From Thalassovita sp. (GTDB lineage Bacteria > Bacteroidota > Bacteroidia > Cytophagales > Flammeovirgaceae), in assembly GCA_002729595.1 (NCBI GenBank), contig PBYL01000192.1, positions 1-64,000 on the forward strand: a stretch of 64,000 bases of DNA, given 5' to 3'. Position numbers and translations under genes: made by a program. Under the pieces are notes generated by a model that had not been told where the DNA came from, did not search any database, and worked only from the letters and a program-made list of their open reading frames with translations. The first letter of the stretch is position 1. Every line of letters begins with the position of its first letter. This document shows, in pieces, positions 51,738-60,212 of this stretch.

Positions 51738-53792
51738 ATGAAAATGAACAACCTTAGCACCCACAACAAACAGATCGGAGCCAAGCCCGATAGAAAGATT
51801 TTCTTTATTTTAATGCTGATTACAGCTATTTTTTCAATTAAAATTCAAGCACAAAACGCCAGAACACTTGCCAGATTAACTGTAGAAGTTGGCGAAAAAA
51901 ATAGGCAAAATACACCAGTAGGTGCTTCAATAGAAGGCATTACACTGCAACAAGAAGACTATGCACTACAGCTTTATGAAGTTACAACAAGCACAAGAAA
52001 ACCCGTAGCTGCTCAGCTCGATTTAACTTACACTCCTCGTTTGTACTGGATACTCGAAGGCGAATCTGCTGCCAATACAAAAAGAATATACGAATTGGTA
52101 CAAGAGAAAAAAGGAGATGAAAATAAACAAGCCATCACACTAAAAAATAATGGGGAAGCTATCGAGGTAAAACGAAGAGGCAAGCCTGTTTTAAATTATC
52201 ATTACGCAATTACTCCACCGCCAGCAGGTGTCTCAGAATTATTTGAGCGCGGAGGATACATTCATCCATTATGGTCGCCAAAAGGCAGTGTGCTAACGCG
52301 CATTCAGCCAGAAGACCATTACCACCACTATGGTATTTGGAATCCTTGGACACACACAGAATACAAAGGAAAAGAAACTGATTTCTGGAATTTGATAAAA
52401 GCACATGGTACCATTAAAGTAAATGAAGTACCCGCATTTAATAGTGGCGATGTATTCGGAGAGTTAGAAGTTACGCAAGATCATGTTGTATTTGAAGATT
52501 CTACTCGTCAAAATGAAGAAACCGCGCTAAAGGAAACTTACCAGTTAAAAATTTGGGATACTGGTCAAAACTCCGATAACACAGTTGTAGATTTTACTTC
52601 TGTTTATAGATGTGGCACTGAAAATCCACTCACGCTGGTTGAGTACCGTTATCAGGGATTTGGTTACAGAGCTAGAGCCAGTTGGGATGATAACAATGTC
52701 TCTTTACTCACCTCACAAGGGAAACAAAAGAAAGATGGAAACTCCACCCGTGCTAGATGGGTGATTATTTCTGGACCTACAGAATCTGGTAATTCTGGTG
52801 CTTTGTTCATGACCTACCCTAGCAATTACAATTATCCAGAAATGATACGTATCTGGCCAGAAGGTTCTAACAATGGCAAAGAAAATGTATTCCTCAATTT
52901 TAACCCAACCATGGATCGCGACTGGGAAATGGAGCCCGGTAAGCAGTATACATTAAAGTATAGAATGGTCACTTTTGAAGGAGAAATGGATGCAGCTACC
53001 GCAGAAAGTTACTGGTACGATTATGCGCATCCACCAAAAGTTGAAGTAGAACCCCTACTCACTTCTACCAAAAAAGAAAGCACAAAACACATTCTGCTAT
53101 ACACTAAAAACGGAGAAGGTTATGTGCATGAAAACATTGCTAGCAGCATTGCAGCCATTAAAAAATTGGGTAAAGAAAATCTGTTTGAAGTAGATGCGAC
53201 TGAAGACCCTAAGGTTTTTACTGATGAAAATCTGGCGCAATACGATGCATTGGTTTTCTCAAATACCAATAACAAAATCTTTGATACACAAGCACAAAAA
53301 GATGCTTTGCAACACTACATTCAAAATGGAGGTGGCTTTGTGGGTATCCATTCGGCAAGTGGCTCCGAAAGAGAATGGCCTTGGTTCTGGAAAATGCTAG
53401 GTGGCAAGTTTATTAGGCATGCCAACTTTCAAGAATTTGGAATGAAAATTCTGGATGCCAACCATCCGGCAACGGCTGCTATTCCTAACAATTGGTCAAG
53501 AGCTGATGAATGCTATTATCTCACCGATCTCAATCCTGATATTCATGTGATACTAGCAGCCGATTTGGAAACAGTAGAAGATGATAAGAAAAGTGAGTAT
53601 CCGGGAAAAGTATTTGGCAATAGCTTTCCTATATCGTGGTATCACTATTTTGATGGTGGCAGAGAATGGTACACTTCTTTAGGCCACAGTCCAGAAGATT
53701 ACGAAGACCCTACATTCTTAAACCATATTCTTGGCGGAATTCTCTGGGCAATAGATGGGCAAACTCACAAAAAATCACTTCCTGAAGATTAA
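51738..53792 (+). CDS. secreted DUF6807 (PmoA-like) and ThuA fusion protein
   Basis: 684 residues. A hydrophobic N-terminal segment (FILMLITAIFSIKIQAQ) is a signal peptide, preceded by a long basic stretch. The first domain (about 60-440) is DUF6807/PmoA-like, with GYIHPLWSPKGSVLTRIQPE, DHYHHYGIWNPWTHTEYKGK and FWNLIKAHGTI; the clustered His residues suggest a metal site. The C-terminal part (about 450-680) is ThuA (LLYTKNGEGYVHENIASSIA, GGGFVGIHSASGSEREWPWF). It starts the operon. ThuA domains often act on keto-sugars together with the oxidoreductases encoded next. Confidence 0.9.
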   Translation: MKMNNLSTHNKQIGAKPDRKIFFILMLITAIFSIKIQAQNARTLARLTVEVGEKNRQNTPVGASIEGITLQQEDYALQLYEVTTSTRKPVAAQLDLTYTPRLYWILEGESAANTKRIYELVQEKKGDENKQAITLKNNGEAIEVKRRGKPVLNYHYAITPPPAGVSELFERGGYIHPLWSPKGSVLTRIQPEDHYHHYGIWNPWTHTEYKGKETDFWNLIKAHGTIKVNEVPAFNSGDVFGELEVTQDHVVFEDSTRQNEETALKETYQLKIWDTGQNSDNTVVDFTSVYRCGTENPLTLVEYRYQGFGYRARASWDDNNVSLLTSQGKQKKDGNSTRARWVIISGPTESGNSGALFMTYPSNYNYPEMIRIWPEGSNNGKENVFLNFNPTMDRDWEMEPGKQYTLKYRMVTFEGEMDAATAESYWYDYAHPPKVEVEPLLTSTKKESTKHILLYTKNGEGYVHENIASSIAAIKKLGKENLFEVDATEDPKVFTDENLAQYDALVFSNTNNKIFDTQAQKDALQHYIQNGGGFVGIHSASGSEREWPWFWKMLGGKFIRHANFQEFGMKILDANHPATAAIPNNWSRADECYYLTDLNPDIHVILAADLETVEDDKKSEYPGKVFGNSFPISWYHYFDGGREWYTSLGHSPEDYEDPTFLNHILGGILWAIDGQTHKKSLPED

Positions 53793-53804
53793 ACATTGAC
53801 AAAT

Positions 53805-55253
53805 ATGAAAATGAAAAAACAAACTACTAAAAAAGCAATTAACAAGCTCAGTAGAAGAGACTATCTCAAAACATCAGCATTGGGTGTTGGTGCTATATTT
53901 ATGCCTACCATTGTGCCAGCATCTGTGTTAGGTAAAAATGCACCAAGCAACAAAATCAATATCGGGCAAATTGGCTTTGGTAGAATTGCCAGAGGTCACG
54001 ATTTGCCTGAAACCATGAAATACGATATTGCTCGCGTAATAGCAGTGAGTGACCCAGATAGCAAAAGGGCAAATCTTGGTAAACAGTATATCGAAAACTA
54101 TTACACAGAGAAAAAAGGAAAAGCCAATTATGTAGATGTAAAAACCTATGAAGATTACCGCGAGATGTTGATGGATAAAGATATTGATGCGGTAATTATT
54201 AGTACTCCTGACCACTGGCATGCTCAACCTGCCATAGAAGCTGCACTCGCTGGTAAAGATATTTATTTGCAAAAACCGGCTGCACTCACCATTGAAGAAG
54301 GTAGGGCAATGAGCAACATTGTGCATAAAACTGGTCGCATTTTTCAAATAGGCAGCCAACAAAGATCTGCAAATCCGTGGCCTCAATTTAAGCATGTTTG
54401 CGAATTAGTGAGAAATGGCAGAATCGGTGAGATTAAAACTGTAAAAGTTGGGTTGGGAACAGACCCTGCTGGTGAAAAATGGGCTGAAATGCCAGTGCCA
54501 GAAAACTTGAATTATGATATGTGGCTTGGTTCCACACCTGAGGTTTATTACACCGAAAATGGCGTGCATCCGCAAAACGATTTTTCTAGGCCGGGTTGGT
54601 TGAGAATAGAACAGTTCGGAGCAGGAATGATTACCGGTTGGGGTGCTCACCACATCGATACAGCTCACTGGGGATTAGGAACCGAATACACTGGCCCAAT
54701 AGAAGTTGAAGGGAAAGCAGATTTCCCAACAAGTGGTTTATGGAATGTACATGGAGATTTCTCAGTAACTGCCAAATATGAGAATGGTGTAACTATGGAG
54801 ATTAGCAGTGCTTTCACGAATGGCGTACGATTCGAAGGAACTGAAGGATGGTTGTTTGTTTCTCGTGGTGATGTTTCTGTAACCAGTAGCGATCCAACTT
54901 CTGGAAATGGAAATCCGGCTTTGCAAGCTAGTGATCCTAAAATTCTCACTTCAAAAATCGAAGACAACGAAATTCATCTCTATCACAGCGAAGAGCAGCA
55001 TGGCAACTGGTTAGACTGCATCCAAACCAGAAACCAACCTGTAGCTCCTGTAGAAGTTGCTCATCGCTCTTGCAGTGCATGTCTGGTGGCACATATCGGG
55101 ATGAAACTACAGCGAAAACTGCACTGGGACCCGATAAACGAAAGATTTAAAAATGACGATGAAGCCAATGCGATGCTTTCAAGACCTCAGAGATATCCGT
55201 GGGGATTTAAGCATATCGACAAGCTATCATATTCAGAATTTGATTTAAAATAA
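53805..55253 (+). CDS. exported Gfo/Idh/MocA family oxidoreductase (Tat signal)
   Basis: 482 residues from the ATG at 53805 (12 bases after the preceding stop codon). A Tat signal KLSRRDYLKTSALGVGA leads to the Rossmann NAD(P)-binding domain (INIGQIGFGRIARGHD) and the conserved QKPAAL motif (family EKP) near 155, followed by the dehydrogenase domain with GAGMITGWGAHHIDTAHWGL. Such exported members oxidise sugar hydroxyls or act on glycans using tightly bound NAD. It is followed by a second oxidoreductase-like gene after 25 bp. Confidence 0.9.
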   Translation: MKMKKQTTKKAINKLSRRDYLKTSALGVGAIFMPTIVPASVLGKNAPSNKINIGQIGFGRIARGHDLPETMKYDIARVIAVSDPDSKRANLGKQYIENYYTEKKGKANYVDVKTYEDYREMLMDKDIDAVIISTPDHWHAQPAIEAALAGKDIYLQKPAALTIEEGRAMSNIVHKTGRIFQIGSQQRSANPWPQFKHVCELVRNGRIGEIKTVKVGLGTDPAGEKWAEMPVPENLNYDMWLGSTPEVYYTENGVHPQNDFSRPGWLRIEQFGAGMITGWGAHHIDTAHWGLGTEYTGPIEVEGKADFPTSGLWNVHGDFSVTAKYENGVTMEISSAFTNGVRFEGTEGWLFVSRGDVSVTSSDPTSGNGNPALQASDPKILTSKIEDNEIHLYHSEEQHGNWLDCIQTRNQPVAPVEVAHRSCSACLVAHIGMKLQRKLHWDPINERFKNDDEANAMLSRPQRYPWGFKHIDKLSYSEFDLK

Positions 55254-55278
55254 TTAATCATTCGCTAAACTAAATTTT

Positions 55279-56736
55279 ATGAACTTGAGAAAAAGCATGC
55301 TAACAAAATCACTGATAAGAGCAGTCGCAACAGCCTTTGCTATTGCCATTGTTTCGGGTGCATGCACTAGTCCACAATCCGGGAAAATGGAAGAAAAACA
55401 GGAAGAAGACATCCCTAAATTTTCAGGTGAGAAAGGAGAAGTTGTTTTGATGACGGTAGACCCCGGACATTTCCATTCAGCTTTGGTGCAGAAATTTATG
55501 TATCCGCAGATATCGCCCAAAGCTTATGTTTTTGCACCTGAAGGAGACGATGTTCAACAGCATCTTTCTAAAATAGAATTGTATAACAGCAGAGAAGACA
55601 ACCCGACCAATTGGGAAGAAGTGGTGTACACTGGAGATGATTTTTTTGAGAAAATGCTAGCAGAAAAACCCGGAAATGTGATGATGGTGGCTGGTAATAA
55701 TGGTAAGAAAACTGAATACATCAGCGAAGCAGTAAAAAACAACATTCATGTATTGGCTGATAAACCAATGGTGATTGAGCCTGCCGAATTCGAGCTTTTA
55801 AAATCTGCTTTGGAAGAGGCTGATAAAAAAGGATTGCTGGTTTACGACATCATGACTGAGCGATTTGAGATCAGTACCATTATGCAGAAAGAGTTATCAG
55901 CTTTTCCAGAAGTGTTTGGTGACTTGGAAAAAGGAACGCCTGAAAACCCAGCCATTTCAAAAGAAAGTGTGCATCATTTTTTCAAATATGTTTCTGGTCT
56001 CCCACTAAAAAGACCGACATGGTTTTTTGACATTAAACAACAAGGAGAAGGTATTGTAGATGTTTCTACGCACTTGGTTGACCTTATTCTTTGGGAGTGT
56101 TTTCCTGAACAAGGCATCGATTACAAAACTGAAACTCAAGTAATTTCTGGTAAACGTTGGCCAACCAGTTTATCTACCTCACAATTTGAAAAAGTAACTG
56201 GTGAAACTCAATTTCCAGATTTCTTGAACAAAGATGTTGTAAACGATTCACTTCAGGTTTATGCTAATGGCGAGATCATTTTCACTACAAGAGGTGTGCA
56301 TGGCAAAGCCTCAGTTATCTGGAATTTTGAAGCGCCAGAAGGTGCAAAAGACACACACTTTTCTATGATGCGCGGTACAAAAGCGAACCTCATCATCAGA
56401 CAAGATGCTCCTCAAAATTATCAACCAACTTTATATGTAGAGCCTGTAGCAGGTAGCGATGCTGCAAGTATTGAAACTGGATTAAAATCGGCTCTTGAAA
56501 GCTTAGCCAACAAATATCCGGGAATGGAGATGAAGAAATCAGACAATGGTTGGGAAATCATCATCCCAGAAAAATATAAAAACGGGCACGAAGCTCACTT
56601 CTCTCAGGTAACAGAAAAATACCTCGAATACCTGAAAGAAGGAAAAATACCCGATTGGGAAAAACAGAACATAATTACTAAATATTTTATCACAACAGAA
56701 GCATATAAATTAAGTCACCAAAACACCAGCAATTAA
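55279..56736 (+). CDS. lipoprotein with Gfo/Idh-like fold (putative oxidoreductase, C-terminal type domain)
   Basis: 485 residues with a lipobox-like Cys29 (IVSGAC). The N-terminal domain has VLMTVDPGHFHSALVQKFMY and NIHVLADKPMVIEPAEFELL, where ADKP equals the family's EKP motif. The remainder carries a C-terminal domain of the PF16490 type, characteristic of Bacteroidota. The Rossmann glycine-rich motif is not obvious, so cofactor binding may be altered. It is encoded between the Tat-exported oxidoreductase and the SDR gene (1-bp gap), so it shares their pathway. The role is not established. Confidence 0.85.
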   Translation: MNLRKSMLTKSLIRAVATAFAIAIVSGACTSPQSGKMEEKQEEDIPKFSGEKGEVVLMTVDPGHFHSALVQKFMYPQISPKAYVFAPEGDDVQQHLSKIELYNSREDNPTNWEEVVYTGDDFFEKMLAEKPGNVMMVAGNNGKKTEYISEAVKNNIHVLADKPMVIEPAEFELLKSALEEADKKGLLVYDIMTERFEISTIMQKELSAFPEVFGDLEKGTPENPAISKESVHHFFKYVSGLPLKRPTWFFDIKQQGEGIVDVSTHLVDLILWECFPEQGIDYKTETQVISGKRWPTSLSTSQFEKVTGETQFPDFLNKDVVNDSLQVYANGEIIFTTRGVHGKASVIWNFEAPEGAKDTHFSMMRGTKANLIIRQDAPQNYQPTLYVEPVAGSDAASIETGLKSALESLANKYPGMEMKKSDNGWEIIIPEKYKNGHEAHFSQVTEKYLEYLKEGKIPDWEKQNIITKYFITTEAYKLSHQNTSN

Positions 56737-56737
56737 A

Positions 56738-57562
56738 ATGGAAGAGAAAAAGAATTTATTTGATGTAAGCGGAAAGGTAATAGTTGTAACAGGAGGCGGA
56801 GGCGTACTAGGCGGTTCTATGGCTGAATATCTCAGTGAAAACGGAGCAAAAATCGCCTTGCTGGATTTAAAAGCAGAGCCTGCTGAAGCGAAAGCCAATG
56901 AGTTGAACGAGGCTGGCGGAGATGCAATTGGTCTTGCTGCCAATGTGCTAGAAAAAGAAAATCTGGAAAAGGTAAATGAACAAATTCTTGAAAAATGGGG
57001 AAGAATTGATTGCCTAATTAATGCCGCTGGTGGAAACATGCCCGGTGCCACTGTTTCACCAGACCAAACAGTTTTCGATGTGTCTATTGATGCTGTACGA
57101 AAAGTGCTAGACCTTAATTTGATGGGTTCGGTAATACCTTCTTTAGTTTTCGGTAAAACTATGGCTGAGCAAAAAGAAGGTAGTATTATCAATATTTCTT
57201 CGATGGCAGCCACTCATTCTATCAGTAGGGTAATGGGTTATTCTATGGCAAAAGCAGGTATCGATATGCTTACCAGATGGATGGCACTAGAACTGGCTTC
57301 TAAATTTGGCGCTGGTCTTAGAGTAAATGCCATTGCTCCGGGTTTCTTTATCGGTAACCAAAACCGCCGATTACTCACCAACGAAGACGGCAGCTATACC
57401 GAAAGAGGCCAACAAGTAATTCAAAATACACCAATGGGCAGATTTGGAGATAAGTCTGAGTTGAATGGTGCAGTTTTATACTTGTGTAGCGAAGCTTCTC
57501 AGTTCGTAACAGGTACAATTGTACCGATCGATGGAGGATTTAGCTCTTATAGTGGCGTATAA
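56738..57562 (+). CDS. SDR oxidoreductase, probable D-mannonate/fructuronate reductase
   Basis: 274 residues. SDR motifs: VTGGGGVLGGSMAEYL (TGxxxGxG region, 18-25), NAAGG (active-site NAAG), Tyr168 and Lys172 (GYSMAKAG), and the C-terminal SQFVTGTIVPIDGGFSSYSG. The pattern matches short-chain fructuronate reductase-like enzymes placed beside uxuA in Bacteroidota. It would convert D-fructuronate to D-mannonate with NADH, feeding mannonate dehydratase. It starts 1 bp after the previous stop codon and is followed by a 117-bp gap with hairpins. Confidence 0.85.
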   Translation: MEEKKNLFDVSGKVIVVTGGGGVLGGSMAEYLSENGAKIALLDLKAEPAEAKANELNEAGGDAIGLAANVLEKENLEKVNEQILEKWGRIDCLINAAGGNMPGATVSPDQTVFDVSIDAVRKVLDLNLMGSVIPSLVFGKTMAEQKEGSIINISSMAATHSISRVMGYSMAKAGIDMLTRWMALELASKFGAGLRVNAIAPGFFIGNQNRRLLTNEDGSYTERGQQVIQNTPMGRFGDKSELNGAVLYLCSEASQFVTGTIVPIDGGFSSYSGV

Positions 57563-57573
57563 AAAAAATCATA

Positions 57574-57604
57574 ACTTCTGCATATAAAATTTATGTGCAG
57601 AAGT
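57574..57604 (+). other. intra-operon hairpin between the SDR gene and uxuA
   Basis: ACTTCTGCATATAAA pairs with TTTATGTGCAGAAGT (14-15 bp, one G-U). A CTCTCTCTTTTG tract follows, then a weak GATTTG/CAAATC pair before uxuA. It may reduce readthrough, giving lower expression of uxuA and the transporter, or act as an mRNA-processing site. Confidence 0.55.
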
Positions 57605-57679
57605 CTCTCTCTTTTGATTTGTATTGTCCACATCAAATCACACCTTAACTAAAATATACCGCATCTTAAAAGTTTTCAA

Positions 57680-58873
57680 ATGAAAAAATTACAGCAAACA
57701 TGGCGTTGGTTTGGTCCACAAGATGCCGTAACACTGGATGAAATTAAGCAAACTGGTGCCGAAGGAATTGTTACAGCCCTACATCACATACCTTGTGGCG
57801 ATGTTTGGGAAAAAGAAGAAATTAAAAAAAGAGTGGATGCCATTGAGGAAAAGGGATTGAAATGGTCGGTTGTAGAAAGCCTCAATATCCACGAAAGTAT
57901 AAAAACCGGAGCAACGCAGCGAGACGAGATGATAGAGAAATACAATATCTCTCTAAAAAACCTAGCAGCATGTGGACTCAAAGTAGTTTGCTACAATTTT
58001 ATGCCCGTACTCGATTGGACAAGAACACACCTAAAATATACAGTTCAAGATAGTTCTGAAGCTTTGAGATACGATGCTCCTGCATTGGCTGCATTTGATA
58101 TGTTTATGCTAAAGCGCGAAGGGGCTGAAAAAGACTTTCCGAAAAATGTTAGAGAGAAAGCTGCGATTTATTTTGAAAGAGCAAATGCCGAAGAAAAGGA
58201 AAGACTGCAAAATACGATTATGGCAGGCTTACCGGGAACAGACGAAGTATTCAGCATTCCTGAGTTTCAAGAGTTTTTGAATATTTATAAAGATATTGAT
58301 CATGCAAAACTGAGGGAAAATCTAAAATACTTCTTAGAAAGAATTATCCCTACAGCTGAAAGTGTGGGAATTAAAATGTGTATTCATCCAGATGATCCCC
58401 CCTTCTCTATTTTAGGTTTACCGAGAATTGCCAGCAACGAAAACGACTTTAAGGCAATAGTAGAAATGGTAGATTCTCCATCGAATGGAATCACATTTTG
58501 CACTGGCTCACTTGGTGCAAATCCAAAAAATGATTTACCGGGTATGATTGCTCGTTTGGGAAAACATATCCATTTTATCCACTTACGTAATGTGAAATGG
58601 GAAGATGATGGAAGCTTCCATGAAGCCGATCACCTCAATGGTAGTGTGAATATGTTTTCGATTATGTGGGAATTGATAAAAGAACAGGCAAAAAGAAATG
58701 CCTCAGGCAAAGCGGTTGTCGACATTCCAATGAGGCCAGATCACGGCCACCAATTTAGCTTTGATGCCGGAAGAAATTTTTATCCCGGTTACTCTGCAAT
58801 TGGCAGAATGCGAGGACTCGCCGAGCTCAGAGGACTAGAATCTGGAATTAGAGGGATGCTATCATTCACCTAA
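57680..58873 (+). CDS. uxuA: mannonate dehydratase
   Basis: 397 residues. The family pattern is clear: TWRWFGPQDAVTLDEIKQTG near the start, IVTALHHIPCGDVW, VESLNIHESIKTG, VVCYNFMPVLDWTRT, MCIHPDDPPFSILGLPRI, HIHFIHLRNVKWEDDGSFHE and DHGHQF. UxuA dehydrates D-mannonate to 2-keto-3-deoxygluconate using Mn2+/Fe2+, the central step of glucuronate catabolism. The residues HPDD and HLRN are part of the metal-binding TIM-barrel site. It is preceded by the SDR gene and followed 42 bp later by the transporter. Confidence 0.95.
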   Translation: MKKLQQTWRWFGPQDAVTLDEIKQTGAEGIVTALHHIPCGDVWEKEEIKKRVDAIEEKGLKWSVVESLNIHESIKTGATQRDEMIEKYNISLKNLAACGLKVVCYNFMPVLDWTRTHLKYTVQDSSEALRYDAPALAAFDMFMLKREGAEKDFPKNVREKAAIYFERANAEEKERLQNTIMAGLPGTDEVFSIPEFQEFLNIYKDIDHAKLRENLKYFLERIIPTAESVGIKMCIHPDDPPFSILGLPRIASNENDFKAIVEMVDSPSNGITFCTGSLGANPKNDLPGMIARLGKHIHFIHLRNVKWEDDGSFHEADHLNGSVNMFSIMWELIKEQAKRNASGKAVVDIPMRPDHGHQFSFDAGRNFYPGYSAIGRMRGLAELRGLESGIRGMLSFT

Positions 58874-58915
58874 CAATAAAATACATCAGTAATACCATCA
58901 AATTAATTTATAAAT

Positions 58916-60208
58916 ATGAAACTGAAAACTGATCAACAAGCTGCACAAATCGATAAAAGTGAAAGTGGCGGGAGTTATCGCTGGCGCATTTGTGCTTTGC
59001 TATTCTTTGCCACAACCATCAATTATCTAGATAGACAAGTCCTTGGAATACTCGCTCCCTTTCTGCAAGAAGACATGGGATGGAGCGAAGTGGATTACGG
59101 AACCATTGTTTCTGCTTTCAAAATCGCTTATGCCATTGGTTTGATAAGTATGGGTAATCTGCTCGACCGAATTGGAACAAGACTTGGCTATGCCATTTCA
59201 ATTTCTATTTGGAGTTTGGCTGGAGCAGCACATGCCTTTGCCGGCTCAGTAATGGGCTTTGCTGCTGCTAGATTTACATTGGGTTTGGGTGAGTCTGCTA
59301 ACTTTCCTGCTGCTATTAAAACAGTTACAGAATGGTTCCCGAAAAAAGAACGGGCTTTTGCAACAGGCATCTTTAATTCAGGTAGTAATATCGGTTCAAT
59401 CCTAGCACCTTTGGCAGTACCATTTATTGCTGTGCAATGGGGTTGGCAATGGGCATTTATTATTACTGGTGCAATTGGTTTTATATGGTTAATTTTTTGG
59501 TTAACGACTTACAAAACACCAGAACAACACCCGAAACTCAGCAAAGAAGAATTAGCCTACATTCAACAAGATAAAGAAGAAAGCCAAAAGAAAATTCCTT
59601 GGATTAAACTCTTGGCTTATAGAGAAACTTATACCATTTGCTTTTTGAAGTTTGTAACCGACCCAGTTTGGTGGTTTTTCCTTTTTTGGCTACCAAAATT
59701 CCTCAACTCCACTCACGGAATCAGCTTAACAGAACTCGGCCCACCACTTATTACCATTTACTTGGTTTCAGATTTAGGAAGTATTGCCGGCGGTTGGTTT
59801 TCTTCTTACTTAATCAAAATTGGTAAGTCGCCGAACTTTGCTAGAAAAACAACCATTCTAATTTGTGGTATAGCTGCTTTACCGATTGCCATTGCCTCTA
59901 GAGTAGATAGTTTATGGATTGCTGTGGCACTCATCAGTTTGGGAACTGCAGCTCATCAAGCTTGTTCAGCAAACATATTTACCATTGTTTCTGATGTATT
60001 TCCTAAAAATGCCATTGGTTCTGTAGTAGGTATTGCAGGCACTGCTGGAGCTTTGGGTGGTGTAGTTATCGCCTATTCAGTGGGTGTGATTTTAGAAACT
60101 ACTGGCAGCTACATTCCTATTTTTACCGGATTTAGCTTAGCCTACCTCGTTGCATGGGCAGGCCTAAATATAGGCATCCCCAAACTGCAACAAGTTAAAG
60201 TAGAATAG
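58916..60208 (+). CDS. MFS transporter, hexuronate (ExuT-like) family
   Basis: 430 residues with 12 membrane helices. The anion:cation symporter signature is present: INYLDRQVLGILAPFLQEDM in helix 1, GLGESANFPAAIKTVTEWFP, FNSGSNIGSILAPLAVPF, and YKTPEQHPKL between the halves. This subfamily imports hexuronates such as glucuronate and galacturonate by proton symport. Its place directly after uxuA supports glucuronate or a related uronate as the substrate. It ends 4 bp before the convergent sialidase-like gene with no hairpin. Confidence 0.9.
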   Translation: MKLKTDQQAAQIDKSESGGSYRWRICALLFFATTINYLDRQVLGILAPFLQEDMGWSEVDYGTIVSAFKIAYAIGLISMGNLLDRIGTRLGYAISISIWSLAGAAHAFAGSVMGFAAARFTLGLGESANFPAAIKTVTEWFPKKERAFATGIFNSGSNIGSILAPLAVPFIAVQWGWQWAFIITGAIGFIWLIFWLTTYKTPEQHPKLSKEELAYIQQDKEESQKKIPWIKLLAYRETYTICFLKFVTDPVWWFFLFWLPKFLNSTHGISLTELGPPLITIYLVSDLGSIAGGWFSSYLIKIGKSPNFARKTTILICGIAALPIAIASRVDSLWIAVALISLGTAAHQACSANIFTIVSDVFPKNAIGSVVGIAGTAGALGGVVIAYSVGVILETTGSYIPIFTGFSLAYLVAWAGLNIGIPKLQQVKVE

Positions 60209-60212
60209 GCAA

